A stretch of DNA of 64,000 nt. It comes from Phenylobacterium montanum (GTDB taxonomy: Bacteria; Pseudomonadota; Alphaproteobacteria; Caulobacterales; Caulobacteraceae). Below, piece by piece: positions 1 to 9,557 of this stretch. The position numbers and the translations under genes are program-made. The stretch spans positions 372,001 through 436,000 of the forward strand of contig NZ_CP073078.1 of assembly GCF_018135625.1 (NCBI RefSeq). Direction: 5' to 3'. The notes beneath the pieces are model-generated. The model had not been told where the DNA came from and did not search any database. It worked only from the letters and a program-made list of their open reading frames with translations. Position 1 is the stretch's first letter, and every line of letters starts with the position of its first letter.

Positions 1-834
1 GCGGAGATCGGCTCGGCCTTCCTTGTTCCGCCGGGAACGATGGGCCAACGCCTGTCGCGGTCCAAGGCGCGGCTGCGCGAGGCGGGGCGGCCGTTCACCT
101 CGCCACCACTGGAGGCCTGGCCCGAACGGCTCGGCGATGTGCTGCAGGCGATCTACGCCGCTTTCGCCAAGGGCTGGCGTGAACTGGGCGAGCCCGAGGG
201 CGAGGCCCTGGCGACGGAAGCTGTGTGGCTCGGCCGGCTGCTGACCGCTCTCATGCCCGGCGAGGGGGAGGCCGAGGGCCTTCTGGCCCTGATGCTTTAC
301 GCTGAGGCCCGCCGTCCGGCGCGCCGCTGCCCAGCCGGCGACTATGCGCCGCTGGAGGCGCAGGACGTGGCGCGGTGGGACCAGGCCATGCTCGCCGAGG
401 CCGAAGCGGTGCTGTCCCGCGCCTCGGCTCGGCCGGGCGCTTCCGGCCGCTTCCAGATCGAGGCGGCGATCCAGTCAGCCCACATCGCCCGGCGGCTCTC
501 GGGGCTCGACACATGGCCGGACATCTTGGCGCTCTACGACCTGCTGCGACGCCTAGCCCCATCGCCGGTGGTCGAGCTGAATCGGGCCTTGGTGCTGGCG
601 CGCATCGAGGGGCCGGAGGTCGGGCTCGCCGCTCTTCGCTGTTTGAACGATGACCGCCGCATCGCCGACTACCAGCCTTACTGGGCGGCCCTCGGCCGCC
701 TGTCTGCCGAGACCGGGCAAGTCGCCCAGGCCATCGAAGCTCTGATCCTGGCCTGTGGCTTGTCGGACGATCCTGCCGAGAGGCGGTACCTGGAGGGAGA
801 AATCGCGCAGGCTAAGGCGGCGGGGATGCAGTAG
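1..834 (+). CDS. ECF-type RNA polymerase sigma factor, C-terminal part (truncated by window edge)
   Basis: The frame is open from base 1, so the N-terminus (sigma region 2) lies outside the window; 277 residues are visible. The first residues (IGSAFLVPPGTMGQRLSRSK) match the sigma-4 helix-turn-helix of the ECF subgroup with a long C-terminal extension (ECF42-like, DUF6596). The remainder is that extension: helical, TPR-like, with LYAEARRPAR and SPVVELNRALVLA segments typical of the subgroup. Such factors usually sit beside a YCII/DGPF-domain gene, which would be upstream of the window. The ATG at base 40 is internal, not a real start. The extension is thought to replace an anti-sigma factor in controlling activity; that is family knowledge. 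Confidence 0.9.
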   Translation, partial: AEIGSAFLVPPGTMGQRLSRSKARLREAGRPFTSPPLEAWPERLGDVLQAIYAAFAKGWRELGEPEGEALATEAVWLGRLLTALMPGEGEAEGLLALMLYAEARRPARRCPAGDYAPLEAQDVARWDQAMLAEAEAVLSRASARPGASGRFQIEAAIQSAHIARRLSGLDTWPDILALYDLLRRLAPSPVVELNRALVLARIEGPEVGLAALRCLNDDRRIADYQPYWAALGRLSAETGQVAQAIEALILACGLSDDPAERRYLEGEIAQAKAAGMQ

Positions 835-1090
835 GATTGTGTGTCGGGCGGCTCCGGCGGTGCGCCGCAGGAGCCGAGCCATTGATTCACAGTCGCATGC
901 CTGACTGCGGGCTCGCCGCCGCCGTCCACTTGGTCTGTTTGGGCTCGCCAATACCGGTCAAAGCGCACCTGGGCTTCATGGCACAGTTTGCTTCCGCAAA
1001 GCTGACACTGCGAGGTCAAACGGGGAGGGCGAATTGGGGCCGCACCAAACGCGTCGCAGAGACGGCGAACTGATTATGGCTACAGTACCA

Positions 1091-3790
1091 TCAGACGGCG
1101 GCCGTCGAGATTCGCTGCTGCCAACCGACCGCGCCTTGGCTTTGCGCCAATCCAAATGCACGCGAAAGCAGGGCCTCAGCCTCTCGCGTCGCATTGGGTC
1201 CCCCTTGCGTTCGCAAGACCGCGGCCTTCACCCGATAACATTCTGGAGCGCACCAGAAGGCGTCGGCGCCTCGGAACCAGTCGATCGCGTCGTCGATCGT
1301 CGCCAGCGCCTTCTCCGGCAGTCCGGCCGCGGCCTCCGCCTGGGCCAACTCGGCTAGAAACAGCGGCGCCCGGTAGCTCGCCATCCGCCGACGCGGCGGG
1401 GCCAGAGACGCCTGCAGACGCGGCAATCCCGCCGACAGATCGCCCGATCGGACCTGGATGATCGCCCTGAGAATCTCGCCGCGGATCATCCAGACTTCGA
1501 AGCCCACGTTCGCCCCCATCTGGCCCAGGCGCGTGCTGGCGCGTTCGGCGTCCGCGAGGTCGCCACGCAGGATCGCCAGGGTGATCGCCGTGTCGAGTGC
1601 GAAGCCGAGGGAACCGGCATGGTCAACGCTCACGGCTTCTGCCACCGCCGCCTCGGCCGCCAGCCGCGCGCCCGTCTCATCCCCCTCGATCCAGGCGATC
1701 ATGGCTAGGAAGCCCTGGGCGAGCACGAGCTGATCGAACTGAAAACGGGTTGCCGAAGCGCGCTGACCTGGGACGCCATAGGCGTCTCGCGCGCGCTCGA
1801 GGGCGATGCGGGCTTCTGCGTGGCGGCCCAGAAGATGCAGGACGCTGCCGTAAATCCGCTCGCCCACCAACCGTTCGGCCGCGGCGGCCGCGCCATCTGC
1901 GGCGTCCCGAAGCTGAGCGGCGTGAACCAGGGCCAGCTCGAGTTCGCCTTCGTTCAGCTCGCTGGAGGCCAAGGCCCAAAGGCCTCGGATGGCGTAGTCA
2001 TGGTTGCCCAGGCTTTGCGCGATATCGATGGTGGCGGCGATGTTGGACCGTGTGACCTGATCGGTCCCGTGCGTGAAGCTGTGTGCAATCCCATAGGCGT
2101 GCTGGATTTTCATCTCGGAGGCGTCGGGCGCGGCGCCTTGCGGTCCGGACGTCATGGCCCTGCGGCACCACGACAGGCACTCCCTCACCAGGCCCATGTG
2201 GAGCCAGATGGCCGAGAGTTCGGCCGTCAGTTTGCGCGCCAGGCTGCGATCGCCCGCTTCCGAGAAGGCCCATTCCAGGACGGCGCGCGCGTCCTCGAGC
2301 CGGGATGCGTGGAGGGCCAGCCAGGCGTCGCTGCCCAGCCTCGCCCACTCGTCGGCCGCGCCCAAAAAGGAGGCCAGCGTCGCCTCTGCGTAGTTTCGGG
2401 CCGCCCGAGCCCAATGGCCGGAAACCTGGAGTTTCTCGATCGCATAGACCTTGGTCGATTCCAGAAGCCGATATCGGACACTGCGTCCGCCGCTTTCCAC
2501 GGCGATCAGTGACTTTCCGCTCAGGGCGCCGACCAGGCTGCGGACCTTGTCCGGGGGTGTGGCGGGATCGTCCGCGACGGCGCAAGCCAGGGCCAGGTCG
2601 AAGCCGCCCGCGACAACAGACAGGCTGTTGAGCACCCGCTGTTCCGGTGGGCTCAGGAGGTCGTAGCTCCAATCGTGCGCGGCGCGCAGAGTCTGGTGCC
2701 GCGATTGCGCGGTCCTCCTTCCCCCGGTGAGCAAGGCAAGGCGATCATCCAGGCCTTCCGCCACACCCCGCACGCCCAGGGCCGCAACGGTCGTTGCGGC
2801 CAGCTCGATGGCAAGCGGCAGCCCGTCGAGACGGCGACAGATTTCGACCACATAGGTGCAGTCCTCTGGACTCAGACGATAGCCGCCCACCGCCGCATCC
2901 ACCCGATCGACGAACAACTCGACAGCGCTGTACCTGAGGGCCGCGGAAGGTGTCATCTCGGTGGAGGCGGGGGTCGCCAGTGGCGGCAGGCGGTGCAGCC
3001 ACTCGCCCTCGGCGCGGAGCGCCTCGCGGCTGGTCGCCAGGACGCAGATCCCGGAGGTCGCGCGAAGCATGGCTTCGGCGACCGTCGCTGCGGCCTCGGC
3101 CAGACGCTCGCAATTGTCGAGGACGATCAGCAGCCGCTTCCCCGCGAGCGGCTTGGCCAACGCGCCGGGCGAAAGCTCCGACAGGACGGGCAGGCCGAGC
3201 GCGATGGCCAGGGCGCCCGGCGCGGTCTCGGGGTCCTCCAAAGTCGCGAGGTCGACGAAGCGCACACCGTCGGCGAATTCATCGGCCAGCCGGCCTGCGA
3301 CCTCCAGCGCCACGCTCGTCTTGCCGATGCCGCCTGGCCCCACGATGGTGACAAAACGGCGCTCCAGGATCTGGGCGGCGACGCCATCGACGACTGTGGC
3401 GCGGCCGATCAGCCGTTCGAGCCGCGAGGGGAGGTGGGGGTGAGCCTGAGGCGCGGACGCCGGCTCCGGCTCGGCGGACCAGGTCACGGGCGACACGAAG
3501 ATGTAGCCCCGGCCGGCCACGGTGTGGATGTGATCGAGCCCGTCGGCGCTCAAGGCCTTGCGCAGCGAGGACATGTGGACCCGGACGCTGGCTTCGTCCA
3601 CGAAGATGCCCGGCCATAGGCGCTGCTGGATCTCGTCCTTGGTGACCAGTTCTCCTGGCCGTGAGGCGAGCAGCAGCAGGATATCCATGGCGCGGCTGCC
3701 GATGCGGAGGCGGCGGCCCTCACAGGTCAGGGCGCGGCGGCGGGTCGAGAGTTCGAAGGCGCCGAAGCTTAAGATCGGTAAGTCCGACAT
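1091..3790 (-). CDS. Winged-helix transcriptional regulator with NTPase domain and TPR-like C-terminus
   Basis: An 899-residue regulator. Residues 1-103 are an OmpR/CadC-type winged helix (SVRVHMSSLRKAL recognition region, then TVAGRGYIF). A P-loop GPGGIGKT lies at residues 151-158, followed by a Walker B strand (LLIVLDNCE) and an ATSREAL sensor motif, as in AfsR/MalT-like STAND or 'predicted ATPase' regulators. The last ~450 residues are helical and TPR-like and probably sense a ligand or partner. It has no receiver domain, so it is not a classical response regulator. The gene is divergent from the hydrolase run starting at 4008 with 217 bases between, making it the obvious candidate regulator. 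The class is clear; the target is inferred. Confidence 0.9.
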   Translation of the reverse strand: MSDLPILSFGAFELSTRRRALTCEGRRLRIGSRAMDILLLLASRPGELVTKDEIQQRLWPGIFVDEASVRVHMSSLRKALSADGLDHIHTVAGRGYIFVSPVTWSAEPEPASAPQAHPHLPSRLERLIGRATVVDGVAAQILERRFVTIVGPGGIGKTSVALEVAGRLADEFADGVRFVDLATLEDPETAPGALAIALGLPVLSELSPGALAKPLAGKRLLIVLDNCERLAEAAATVAEAMLRATSGICVLATSREALRAEGEWLHRLPPLATPASTEMTPSAALRYSAVELFVDRVDAAVGGYRLSPEDCTYVVEICRRLDGLPLAIELAATTVAALGVRGVAEGLDDRLALLTGGRRTAQSRHQTLRAAHDWSYDLLSPPEQRVLNSLSVVAGGFDLALACAVADDPATPPDKVRSLVGALSGKSLIAVESGGRSVRYRLLESTKVYAIEKLQVSGHWARAARNYAEATLASFLGAADEWARLGSDAWLALHASRLEDARAVLEWAFSEAGDRSLARKLTAELSAIWLHMGLVRECLSWCRRAMTSGPQGAAPDASEMKIQHAYGIAHSFTHGTDQVTRSNIAATIDIAQSLGNHDYAIRGLWALASSELNEGELELALVHAAQLRDAADGAAAAAERLVGERIYGSVLHLLGRHAEARIALERARDAYGVPGQRASATRFQFDQLVLAQGFLAMIAWIEGDETGARLAAEAAVAEAVSVDHAGSLGFALDTAITLAILRGDLADAERASTRLGQMGANVGFEVWMIRGEILRAIIQVRSGDLSAGLPRLQASLAPPRRRMASYRAPLFLAELAQAEAAAGLPEKALATIDDAIDWFRGADAFWCAPECYRVKAAVLRTQGGPNATREAEALLSRAFGLAQSQGAVGWQQRISTAAV

Positions 3791-4007
3791 CGAGGCTGGG
3801 CTTCATCCAGGGGTGAGCGGCCCGCGCGCCGCTTGCCTGAGATTGCATCGCACGAGCGGCCGCCAGCAAGGGTTCTAGCCGCTCGCGTACGTCCCTTTGC
3901 GAATCTTTACATCAGCTAGCGCGCACCCCGCCGGTTATTGGCGCAGCCTGTCGTCGTGGCCCGCGGCGCCCTTGTCCCCTCCCGCCCCAGGCCGACGGAG
4001 ACCGCGC

Positions 4008-5372
4008 ATGACCTTCACAAGCTCGTTTCGCCGGCTGATGCTGGCTGGCGCCGCGGCAGCCACGCTGCTTACGCCCTCGGCAGGCCGGGCCGCCGGTTTC
4101 GATTTTCCTGCAGGCTTTCGCATCCAGGAGGTCCCCGCCAATGGAACGACCCTCCACGTGCGGGTCGGCGGGAAGGGGCCGGCGGTCGTGCTGCTGCATG
4201 GCTATGGCGACACCGGCGACATGTGGGCGCCCCTGGCGGCGGATCTGGCGCGCGACCATACGGTGATCGTTCCGGACCTTCGCGGGCTCGGCCTCTCGGC
4301 GCAGGCTGCGGACGGGTTTGAGAAGGCGAACGAGGCGGAAGACGTCATCGGCGTGATGGACGCGCTGCATGCGCCCCGCGCCGACGTGGTGGCGCATGAC
4401 ATCGGCAACATGGTCGCCTACGCGCTGGCCGCGCGGCATTCGGATCGGGTGACGAACCTGGTGCTGATGGACGCGCCGGTGCCGGGTGTCGGGCCCTGGG
4501 ACGATATTCTCAAGAACCCGCTGCTTTGGCATTTCCGCTTTGGCGGGCCGGACATGGAGCGTCTCGTTGCAGGGCGCGAGCGGATCTATCTGGACCGCTT
4601 CTGGAACGAATTCTCCGCCGACCCGGCCCATTTCCCCGAGGCCTCGCGCATCCACTACGCCGAGCTCTACGCGGCGCCGGGCCGCATGCATGCGGGTTTC
4701 CGCCAGTTCGCCGCTTTCGACCAGGACGCGGCCGACAACCGCGCGTGGCTTGCGACGCACGGCAAGCTGCCGATGCCGGTGCTGGCGATCGGCGGTGAGA
4801 AATCGTTCGGCCCGATGATGGCGGTGGTCGCCCAGGCCGGCGCCGTCAATGTCAAGGAGCGGGTCATTCCCGGCGCGGGGCATTGGCTCATGGAGGAGCA
4901 GCCCGCGGCCACCGTCGCGGCGATCCACGACTTTCTCGACGGCCGCCCGGCGCCCGCCGGCGCGGGGCGCCTCGGGCAAACCGCGCTCTCCTTCGATCAG
5001 ACCCAGGCCTTGCCAATGTCCGGCGCGGGCGCAGGGACTTCAGGGATCAGCGGCATTCGAACGGTGCTGCTCTACGGCGATCCCGCCAAGCCGGGTCCCT
5101 ATGCGCTCGAGATTCATGTGCCGCCGAACACGGTGATCGCGCCGCACACCCATCGCGATGACCGCTTCGCCACGGTGATCTCGGGCGCCTGGTATTTCGG
5201 CTACGGCGCAAGCTCGAAGGACGCGCCGATCAAGCCGCTATCGGCCGGCGGCCTCTACACCGAACCCGGTGGCGCGCCGCACTTCGCATTCACCCGTGAC
5301 GAACCGGCGGTCGTGCGCCTGACCGGCGTCGGCCCCAGCGACACGACCTTCGTCACCACCGCCTCTCGCTGA
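4008..5372 (+). CDS. Secreted alpha/beta hydrolase (epoxide hydrolase-like) fused to a cupin domain
   Basis: A 454-residue protein with an N-terminal signal peptide (residues 1-28, ending GRAA). Residues 35-315 are an alpha/beta hydrolase: HGYGDTGDMW oxyanion region, nucleophile elbow AHDIGNM with Asp131 rather than serine, and His292 in GAGHW. An Asp nucleophile in HDxGN is typical of epoxide hydrolases and haloalkane dehalogenases. Residues 350-454 form a cupin (APHTHRDDRF with His380 and His382, then GGAPHF with His425), a likely metal site. The start chosen is the ATG giving a clean signal peptide; an in-frame alternative upstream at 3897 would spoil it. First gene of a same-strand run to 9515. 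The two folds are clear; the substrate is unknown. Confidence 0.9.
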   Translation: MTFTSSFRRLMLAGAAAATLLTPSAGRAAGFDFPAGFRIQEVPANGTTLHVRVGGKGPAVVLLHGYGDTGDMWAPLAADLARDHTVIVPDLRGLGLSAQAADGFEKANEAEDVIGVMDALHAPRADVVAHDIGNMVAYALAARHSDRVTNLVLMDAPVPGVGPWDDILKNPLLWHFRFGGPDMERLVAGRERIYLDRFWNEFSADPAHFPEASRIHYAELYAAPGRMHAGFRQFAAFDQDAADNRAWLATHGKLPMPVLAIGGEKSFGPMMAVVAQAGAVNVKERVIPGAGHWLMEEQPAATVAAIHDFLDGRPAPAGAGRLGQTALSFDQTQALPMSGAGAGTSGISGIRTVLLYGDPAKPGPYALEIHVPPNTVIAPHTHRDDRFATVISGAWYFGYGASSKDAPIKPLSAGGLYTEPGGAPHFAFTRDEPAVVRLTGVGPSDTTFVTTASR

Positions 5373-5401
5373 CTACCCACCTCCAGCCAAGGACTCCAGC
5401 C

Positions 5402-6013
5402 ATGACCTCGTTTTCCACGGTCCGCGACCCGCGGACCGACCATCTCCTGACGCCCCAGAACGCGGCCCTTGTGATCATCGACTATCAGCCGGTGCAGGTG
5501 AGCTCGATCCAATCGATGGAAAAGCGAACCCTGGTCGCCAACATCACCGCCGTCGCCAGGATCGCAAAGCTATACGGGCTGCCGACGGTCATCGCGACAG
5601 TGAACGTCGGGACCGGACGTAACCAGCCCACGATCCACCAGATCGCCGAGGTGTTCCCAGAGGTCACCCCGATCGATCGCACATCGATCAACGCCTGGGA
5701 GGATGAGGACTTCGTCGCCGCGGTCCGCGCGACCGGTCGCAAGAAACTGATCATGGCCGCGCTGTGGACCGAGGTCTGCCTGGTGCATCCCGCGCTCGAC
5801 GCGCTGGCCGAAGGCTTCGAGGTCTATCCCGTGGTGGACGCCGTCGGCGGCACCTCGCTGCACGCCCACCAAGCCGGGCTGCTGCGCCTCTTTCAGGCCG
5901 GCGCCCAGCCCACGAGCTGGGTGCAGCTGATCTGCGAGCTGCAACGGGACTGGAACCGGGTCGAGACCGTTCCCGGCTTCTCGGAGATCCTGTTCGCCGT
6001 CGAAGGCCATTGA
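5402..6013 (+). CDS. Isochorismatase-like cysteine hydrolase
   Basis: A 203-residue member of the isochorismatase-like hydrolase family (YcaC/nicotinamidase fold). The catalytic triad is visible: Asp27 in LVIIDYQP, Lys114 or Lys115 in TGRKKLIM, and Cys126 in TEVCLVHP. No signal peptide, so it is cytoplasmic. It starts 29 bases after the hydrolase-cupin gene and ends 2 bases before the next hydrolase start, which argues for co-transcription. Members cleave C-N or C-O bonds in varied small molecules, and the substrate cannot be read from sequence. Confidence 0.9.
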   Translation: MTSFSTVRDPRTDHLLTPQNAALVIIDYQPVQVSSIQSMEKRTLVANITAVARIAKLYGLPTVIATVNVGTGRNQPTIHQIAEVFPEVTPIDRTSINAWEDEDFVAAVRATGRKKLIMAALWTEVCLVHPALDALAEGFEVYPVVDAVGGTSLHAHQAGLLRLFQAGAQPTSWVQLICELQRDWNRVETVPGFSEILFAVEGH

Positions 6014-6015
6014 TC

Positions 6016-6828
6016 ATGGACAGCGAGACCTCCGAAGAGACGGTCGCCCGGGTCAATGCGGCCGCCAAGCAGCCTGTGATGTTCATCCATGGCCTTTGGC
6101 TGACGTCGCGATCCTGGGACGCCTGGGCGGAGGTCTTCGAGAGCGCCGGCTATGTGGCGATGAAACCGCCGTGGCCGTCCGACGAAGCCGGAGAGCCAAG
6201 GGCGGAGACCATCGGCCGCGTCGCGCAGCACTACGCGCGGCTCGCCGGCGCGCTTTGCAGCCGTCCCGCGATCGTCGGACACTCGTTCGGCGGCCTGATC
6301 GCCCAGATCTTGGCGGGACGGGGTCTGTCCGCGGCGACGGTGGCGATTGCGCCGGCCCCCTTTCGGGGCGTGACCCCGCTGCCGATCTCGGCCCTGCGCT
6401 CAGCATGGCCTGTGCTGCGGAGCCCTGCCAATGCGGGCCGGCGGACGGCCCTTACGGCGGCGCAGTTCCGCTATGCCTTTGCGAATGCGGTCAGCCCATC
6501 GGAGAGCCAGGCGCTGTTCGAAGCCCAGGCCGCACCGGCGCCGGGTCGTCCGATCTTCCAGGCGGCGGCCGCGAACCTCAATCCCTGGACGGAGGCGCGG
6601 GTCGACACCCGCGCGTCGCACCGGGGACCACTCCTGATCGTCGCCGGAGAGCAGGACCATACAGTTCCCCCCGCCGTTGTTCGCGCCGCCTTCCAGCGTC
6701 AGAGGTCCAATCAGGATGCGGTCTCGGAATACCTGCAGATTCCGGGACGTGGGCACTCCCTGACCATCGACACGGGCTGGCGGGAAGTCGCCGAAGCCGC
6801 CCTGGCCTTCATCCAGCGCTTCGTCTAG
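6016..6828 (+). CDS. Alpha/beta hydrolase (serine type)
   Basis: A 270-residue cytoplasmic alpha/beta hydrolase. The HGLWLTSRSW oxyanion region lies near residue 25, the nucleophile elbow VGHSFGG places Ser90, the acid is probably the Asp in GEQDHTVPP, and the catalytic His is in GRGHSL near the C-terminus. The ATG at 6016 overlaps nothing and follows the isochorismatase-like stop by 2 bases, so the two are probably translationally coupled. Close relatives are annotated only as alpha/beta hydrolases; lysophospholipase or esterase activity is possible but unproven. Confidence 0.88.
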   Translation: MDSETSEETVARVNAAAKQPVMFIHGLWLTSRSWDAWAEVFESAGYVAMKPPWPSDEAGEPRAETIGRVAQHYARLAGALCSRPAIVGHSFGGLIAQILAGRGLSAATVAIAPAPFRGVTPLPISALRSAWPVLRSPANAGRRTALTAAQFRYAFANAVSPSESQALFEAQAAPAPGRPIFQAAAANLNPWTEARVDTRASHRGPLLIVAGEQDHTVPPAVVRAAFQRQRSNQDAVSEYLQIPGRGHSLTIDTGWREVAEAALAFIQRFV

Positions 6829-6886
6829 CCGCGCGCTTCGCCGTCTTCGATCCCGGCGCCTCACTTCCACCAAGGAAAGGTTCGCA

Positions 6887-7666
6887 ATGCCCATCCTCAA
6901 GACCGCCGCGGTCGCGGCCCTCGCCAGCCTCAGCCTGGGCCTTGCGGCCCGCGCTGCGCCGGACCCCGGCAAGCCCACGATCGTGCTGGTGCACGGCGCC
7001 TTCGCCGATGCGTCGAGCTGGAACGGTGTCGTCGCCAAGCTCGCCAAGGACGGATATCCGGTGGTCGCGCTCGCCAATCCCCTGCGCAGCGTGAAGGGCG
7101 ATGCGGCCTATGTCGGCGCCGCGCTCGCGGCGATCGCGGGCCCCGTCGTGCTGGTGGGTCACTCCTATGGCGGCGCGGTGATCTCGGCCGCCGCCGTGGG
7201 CCAGCCGAACGTGAAGGCCCTGGTCTATGTGGCCGCCTTCGAGCCGGCGCCGGGCGAGACCAGCCTGGGCCTGAGCGGAAAGTTCCCGGGTTCGACCCTG
7301 GGGGAGGCGCTGGCGCCGCCGGTGACGCTGCCGGGAGGCGGCGTTGATCTCTACATTCAGCAGGAAAAGTTCGGCCCGCAGTTCGCCGCCGATGTTCCGG
7401 CCGACCAGACCGCGGTGATGGCGGCGACCCAGCGCCCGATCGCCCAGGGCGCCCTCGTCGAGCCCCAAGTGGGCGCGGCTTGGCGGACGATCCCGTCCTG
7501 GTCGATCTACGGTGACGCGGACCGCAACATCCCGGCCGCCGCCATGGCCTTCATGTCCGACCGTGCGAAGGCGAAACGCGCCGTCGTGATCAAGGGCGCT
7601 TCCCACGTCGTGATGGTTTCGCATCCTGGAGAGGTTGCGACCCTGATCGAGGAGGCTGCGCGCTAG
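6887..7666 (+). CDS. Exported alpha/beta hydrolase (EstC/salicylate esterase-like)
   Basis: A 259-residue protein with a signal peptide (MPILKTAAVAALASLSLGLA, cleavage near residue 24). The mature part has VLVHGAFADASSW and VGHSYGGAV with nucleophile Ser93, then an Asp in YGDADRNIP and His in GASHVVMVSHP. This pattern matches the plant methylesterase/EstC-like hydrolase group common in soil alphaproteobacteria. It is the third alpha/beta hydrolase of the run and, like the first, appears exported. AAGGAAAGG at about 6876 serves as ribosome binding site. Confidence 0.88.
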   Translation: MPILKTAAVAALASLSLGLAARAAPDPGKPTIVLVHGAFADASSWNGVVAKLAKDGYPVVALANPLRSVKGDAAYVGAALAAIAGPVVLVGHSYGGAVISAAAVGQPNVKALVYVAAFEPAPGETSLGLSGKFPGSTLGEALAPPVTLPGGGVDLYIQQEKFGPQFAADVPADQTAVMAATQRPIAQGALVEPQVGAAWRTIPSWSIYGDADRNIPAAAMAFMSDRAKAKRAVVIKGASHVVMVSHPGEVATLIEEAAR

Positions 7667-7773
7667 GCCTCACGCATTGAGGTTTTGGTGGTTCAGAGTG
7701 ACCCCGGGGTCTGGATGCCGCGCCGATGCGGTCAGCCGGGGGCGCGGTCTGCAAACGACGAGGAGTCGCGGTC

Positions 7774-8565
7774 ATGGATCTGAGACTGAATGGGCGTTTG
7801 GCCCTCGTAACCGGCAGCACGGCGGGGATCGGCCTTGCTATCGCCGAGGCCTTGGCCCGCGAAGGGGCGCGCGTCATCGTCAACGGCCGCAAGCAGGAGG
7901 CCGTCGACGCCGTTACTCAGAAACTCCGCGCGCAAACGGGAGCGGAGGTCCAAGGCTTCGCAGGAGACCTGACTACGGTCGCAGCCGCCGAGGCGCTGTC
8001 CGAGCGCTTTCCGAGCGTTGAAATCCTGGTCAACAACCTCGGCATCTTCGAACCGAAAGCATTTGAGGACATACCGGACGCTGATTGGATGCGCTTCTTC
8101 GAAGCCAATGTGCTGAGCGGGGTGCGTCTGGCGCGTCTGTACCTGCCGGCGATGCGCCAGGCCGACTTTGGCCGCATCATCTTCATATCCAGCGAGAGTG
8201 CGCTGCAGATCCCGGTGGAGATGATCCACTATGGCGTGACGAAGACGGCGCAGATCGCCGTGGCGCGTGGCCTGGCGGAGGCCGTGGCGGGGACAGGGAT
8301 CACGGTCAACAGCGTCCTGCCCGGCCCGACCCGCTCGCGAGGCGTCGGGGATTTTGTCGAGTCCCTGGCCGCCGCGAAGGGCGAGACCGTCTCGGACTTC
8401 GAGGTCGAGTTCTTCCAACGGGTTCGCCCGACGTCGCTGATCAAACGCTTCGCCACGCCGGAAGAGGTCGCTTCCTTGGTCGCCTATGTCGCTAGCCCGC
8501 TCGCATCGGCCACCACCGGCGCGGCGTTACGCGTCGATGGGGGTGTGGTCAAAAGCGCTTTCTAG
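7774..8565 (+). CDS. SDR family NAD(P)-dependent oxidoreductase
   Basis: A 263-residue classical short-chain dehydrogenase. The cofactor motif TGSTAGIG is near residue 14, NNLG stands in place of the usual NNAG, and the catalytic YxxxK is in HYGVTKT with a preceding serine in ISSESAL. The ATG at 7774 is chosen because MDLRLNGRLALVTG is the normal SDR N-terminus; an in-frame start at 7726 would add 16 atypical residues. Same strand and direction as the flanking hydrolases, so it is probably in the same transcript and would oxidise or reduce an alcohol/ketone intermediate. Confidence 0.9.
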   Translation: MDLRLNGRLALVTGSTAGIGLAIAEALAREGARVIVNGRKQEAVDAVTQKLRAQTGAEVQGFAGDLTTVAAAEALSERFPSVEILVNNLGIFEPKAFEDIPDADWMRFFEANVLSGVRLARLYLPAMRQADFGRIIFISSESALQIPVEMIHYGVTKTAQIAVARGLAEAVAGTGITVNSVLPGPTRSRGVGDFVESLAAAKGETVSDFEVEFFQRVRPTSLIKRFATPEEVASLVAYVASPLASATTGAALRVDGGVVKSAF

Positions 8566-8678
8566 CAAGGTGAAGTAGCTGCTTCCCCGTCAGCTGCCTG
8601 GCCGCGGGACAGGTTTCCGCTGCGAAGTCCAAGCACGGCAAATCCCATCAATCGACAGCGCGCACAGGAGAACACGGC

Positions 8679-9515
8679 ATGTCTTATGTGAAGACCAAGG
8701 ATGGGACGGAGATTTTCTACAAGGATTGGGGGCCGAGGAGCGCCCAGCCGATCCACTTCCACCACGGCTGGCCGCTGAGCTCCGATGACTGGGACGCCCA
8801 GATGTTGTTCTTCCTGAGCAAGGGCTTCCGGGTGATCGCCCACGATCGCCGCGGGCACGGCCGCTCGTCCCAGACGAGCGAAGGCCACGACATGGACCAC
8901 TACGCCGCGGACGCCTTGGCGGTGGCGGAGCACCTTGACCTTAAGAACGCAGTCCATATTGGCCACTCCACAGGTGGCGGTGAGGTGGCGCGCTATGTCG
9001 CCAAGTTTGGCCAGCAGCAAAATCGGGTCGCCAAGGCGGTGCTGATTAGCGCCGTGCCGCCGCTGATGACGAAGACAGCCAGCAATCCAGGCGGCACGCC
9101 CATAGAGGTGTTCGACAGCTTCCGCGCAGCGCTCGCCGCCAATCGCTCGCAGTTCTTCCTCGACGTGGCCTCAGGCCCCTTCTACGGCTTCAACCGGCCG
9201 GGCGCGAAGGTTTCGCAGGGGATCATCCAGAACTGGTGGCGGCAGGGCATGATGGGCGGCGCCAACGCACACTACCTGGGTATCAAGGCCTTCTCGGAAA
9301 CCGACCAGACCGAGGACCTAGGGGCGATCACCGTGCCGACTCTCGTGATGCAGGGCGATGACGATCAGGTCGTCCCCTACAAGGACGCCGCTGAACTGCA
9401 GGTGAAACTGCTCAAGAACGCCAAGAAGATCATCTACCCGGGCTTCCCGCACGGCATGTGCACGACCCAGGCCGACAAGATTAATGCCGACCTGCTGGCG
9501 TTCATTAAGAGTTGA
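8679..9515 (+). CDS. Alpha/beta hydrolase of the cofactor-free haloperoxidase (perhydrolase) group
   Basis: A 278-residue protein starting [18 protein letters not shown], the hallmark N-terminus of non-haem chloroperoxidases/perhydrolases. [12 protein letters not shown] forms the oxyanion region, GHSTGGGE holds Ser97, QGDDDQVVP the acid and GFPHGM the His. GGAGAA at about 8667 is the ribosome binding site. No signal peptide. In this family hydrolysis of esters or perhydrolysis with peroxide is known; halogenation is a side reaction. Last gene of the hydrolase run; a strong hairpin follows. Confidence 0.92.
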   Translation: MSYVKTKDGTEIFYKDWGPRSAQPIHFHHGWPLSSDDWDAQMLFFLSKGFRVIAHDRRGHGRSSQTSEGHDMDHYAADALAVAEHLDLKNAVHIGHSTGGGEVARYVAKFGQQQNRVAKAVLISAVPPLMTKTASNPGGTPIEVFDSFRAALAANRSQFFLDVASGPFYGFNRPGAKVSQGIIQNWWRQGMMGGANAHYLGIKAFSETDQTEDLGAITVPTLVMQGDDDQVVPYKDAAELQVKLLKNAKKIIYPGFPHGMCTTQADKINADLLAFIKS

Positions 9516-9526
9516 GGCTCGCCGCC

Positions 9527-9557
9527 GACCACCTCTCCGCTCGGCGGGGAGGTGGTC
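9527..9557 (+). terminator. Strong hairpin after the hydrolase run
   Basis: A 14-base stem (9527-9540 with 9544-9557, one G-U pair) with a 3-base loop begins 11 bases after the haloperoxidase stop. There is no T tract, so it may act as a Rho-assisted terminator or 3' stabiliser rather than a classical intrinsic terminator. Confidence 0.55.
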
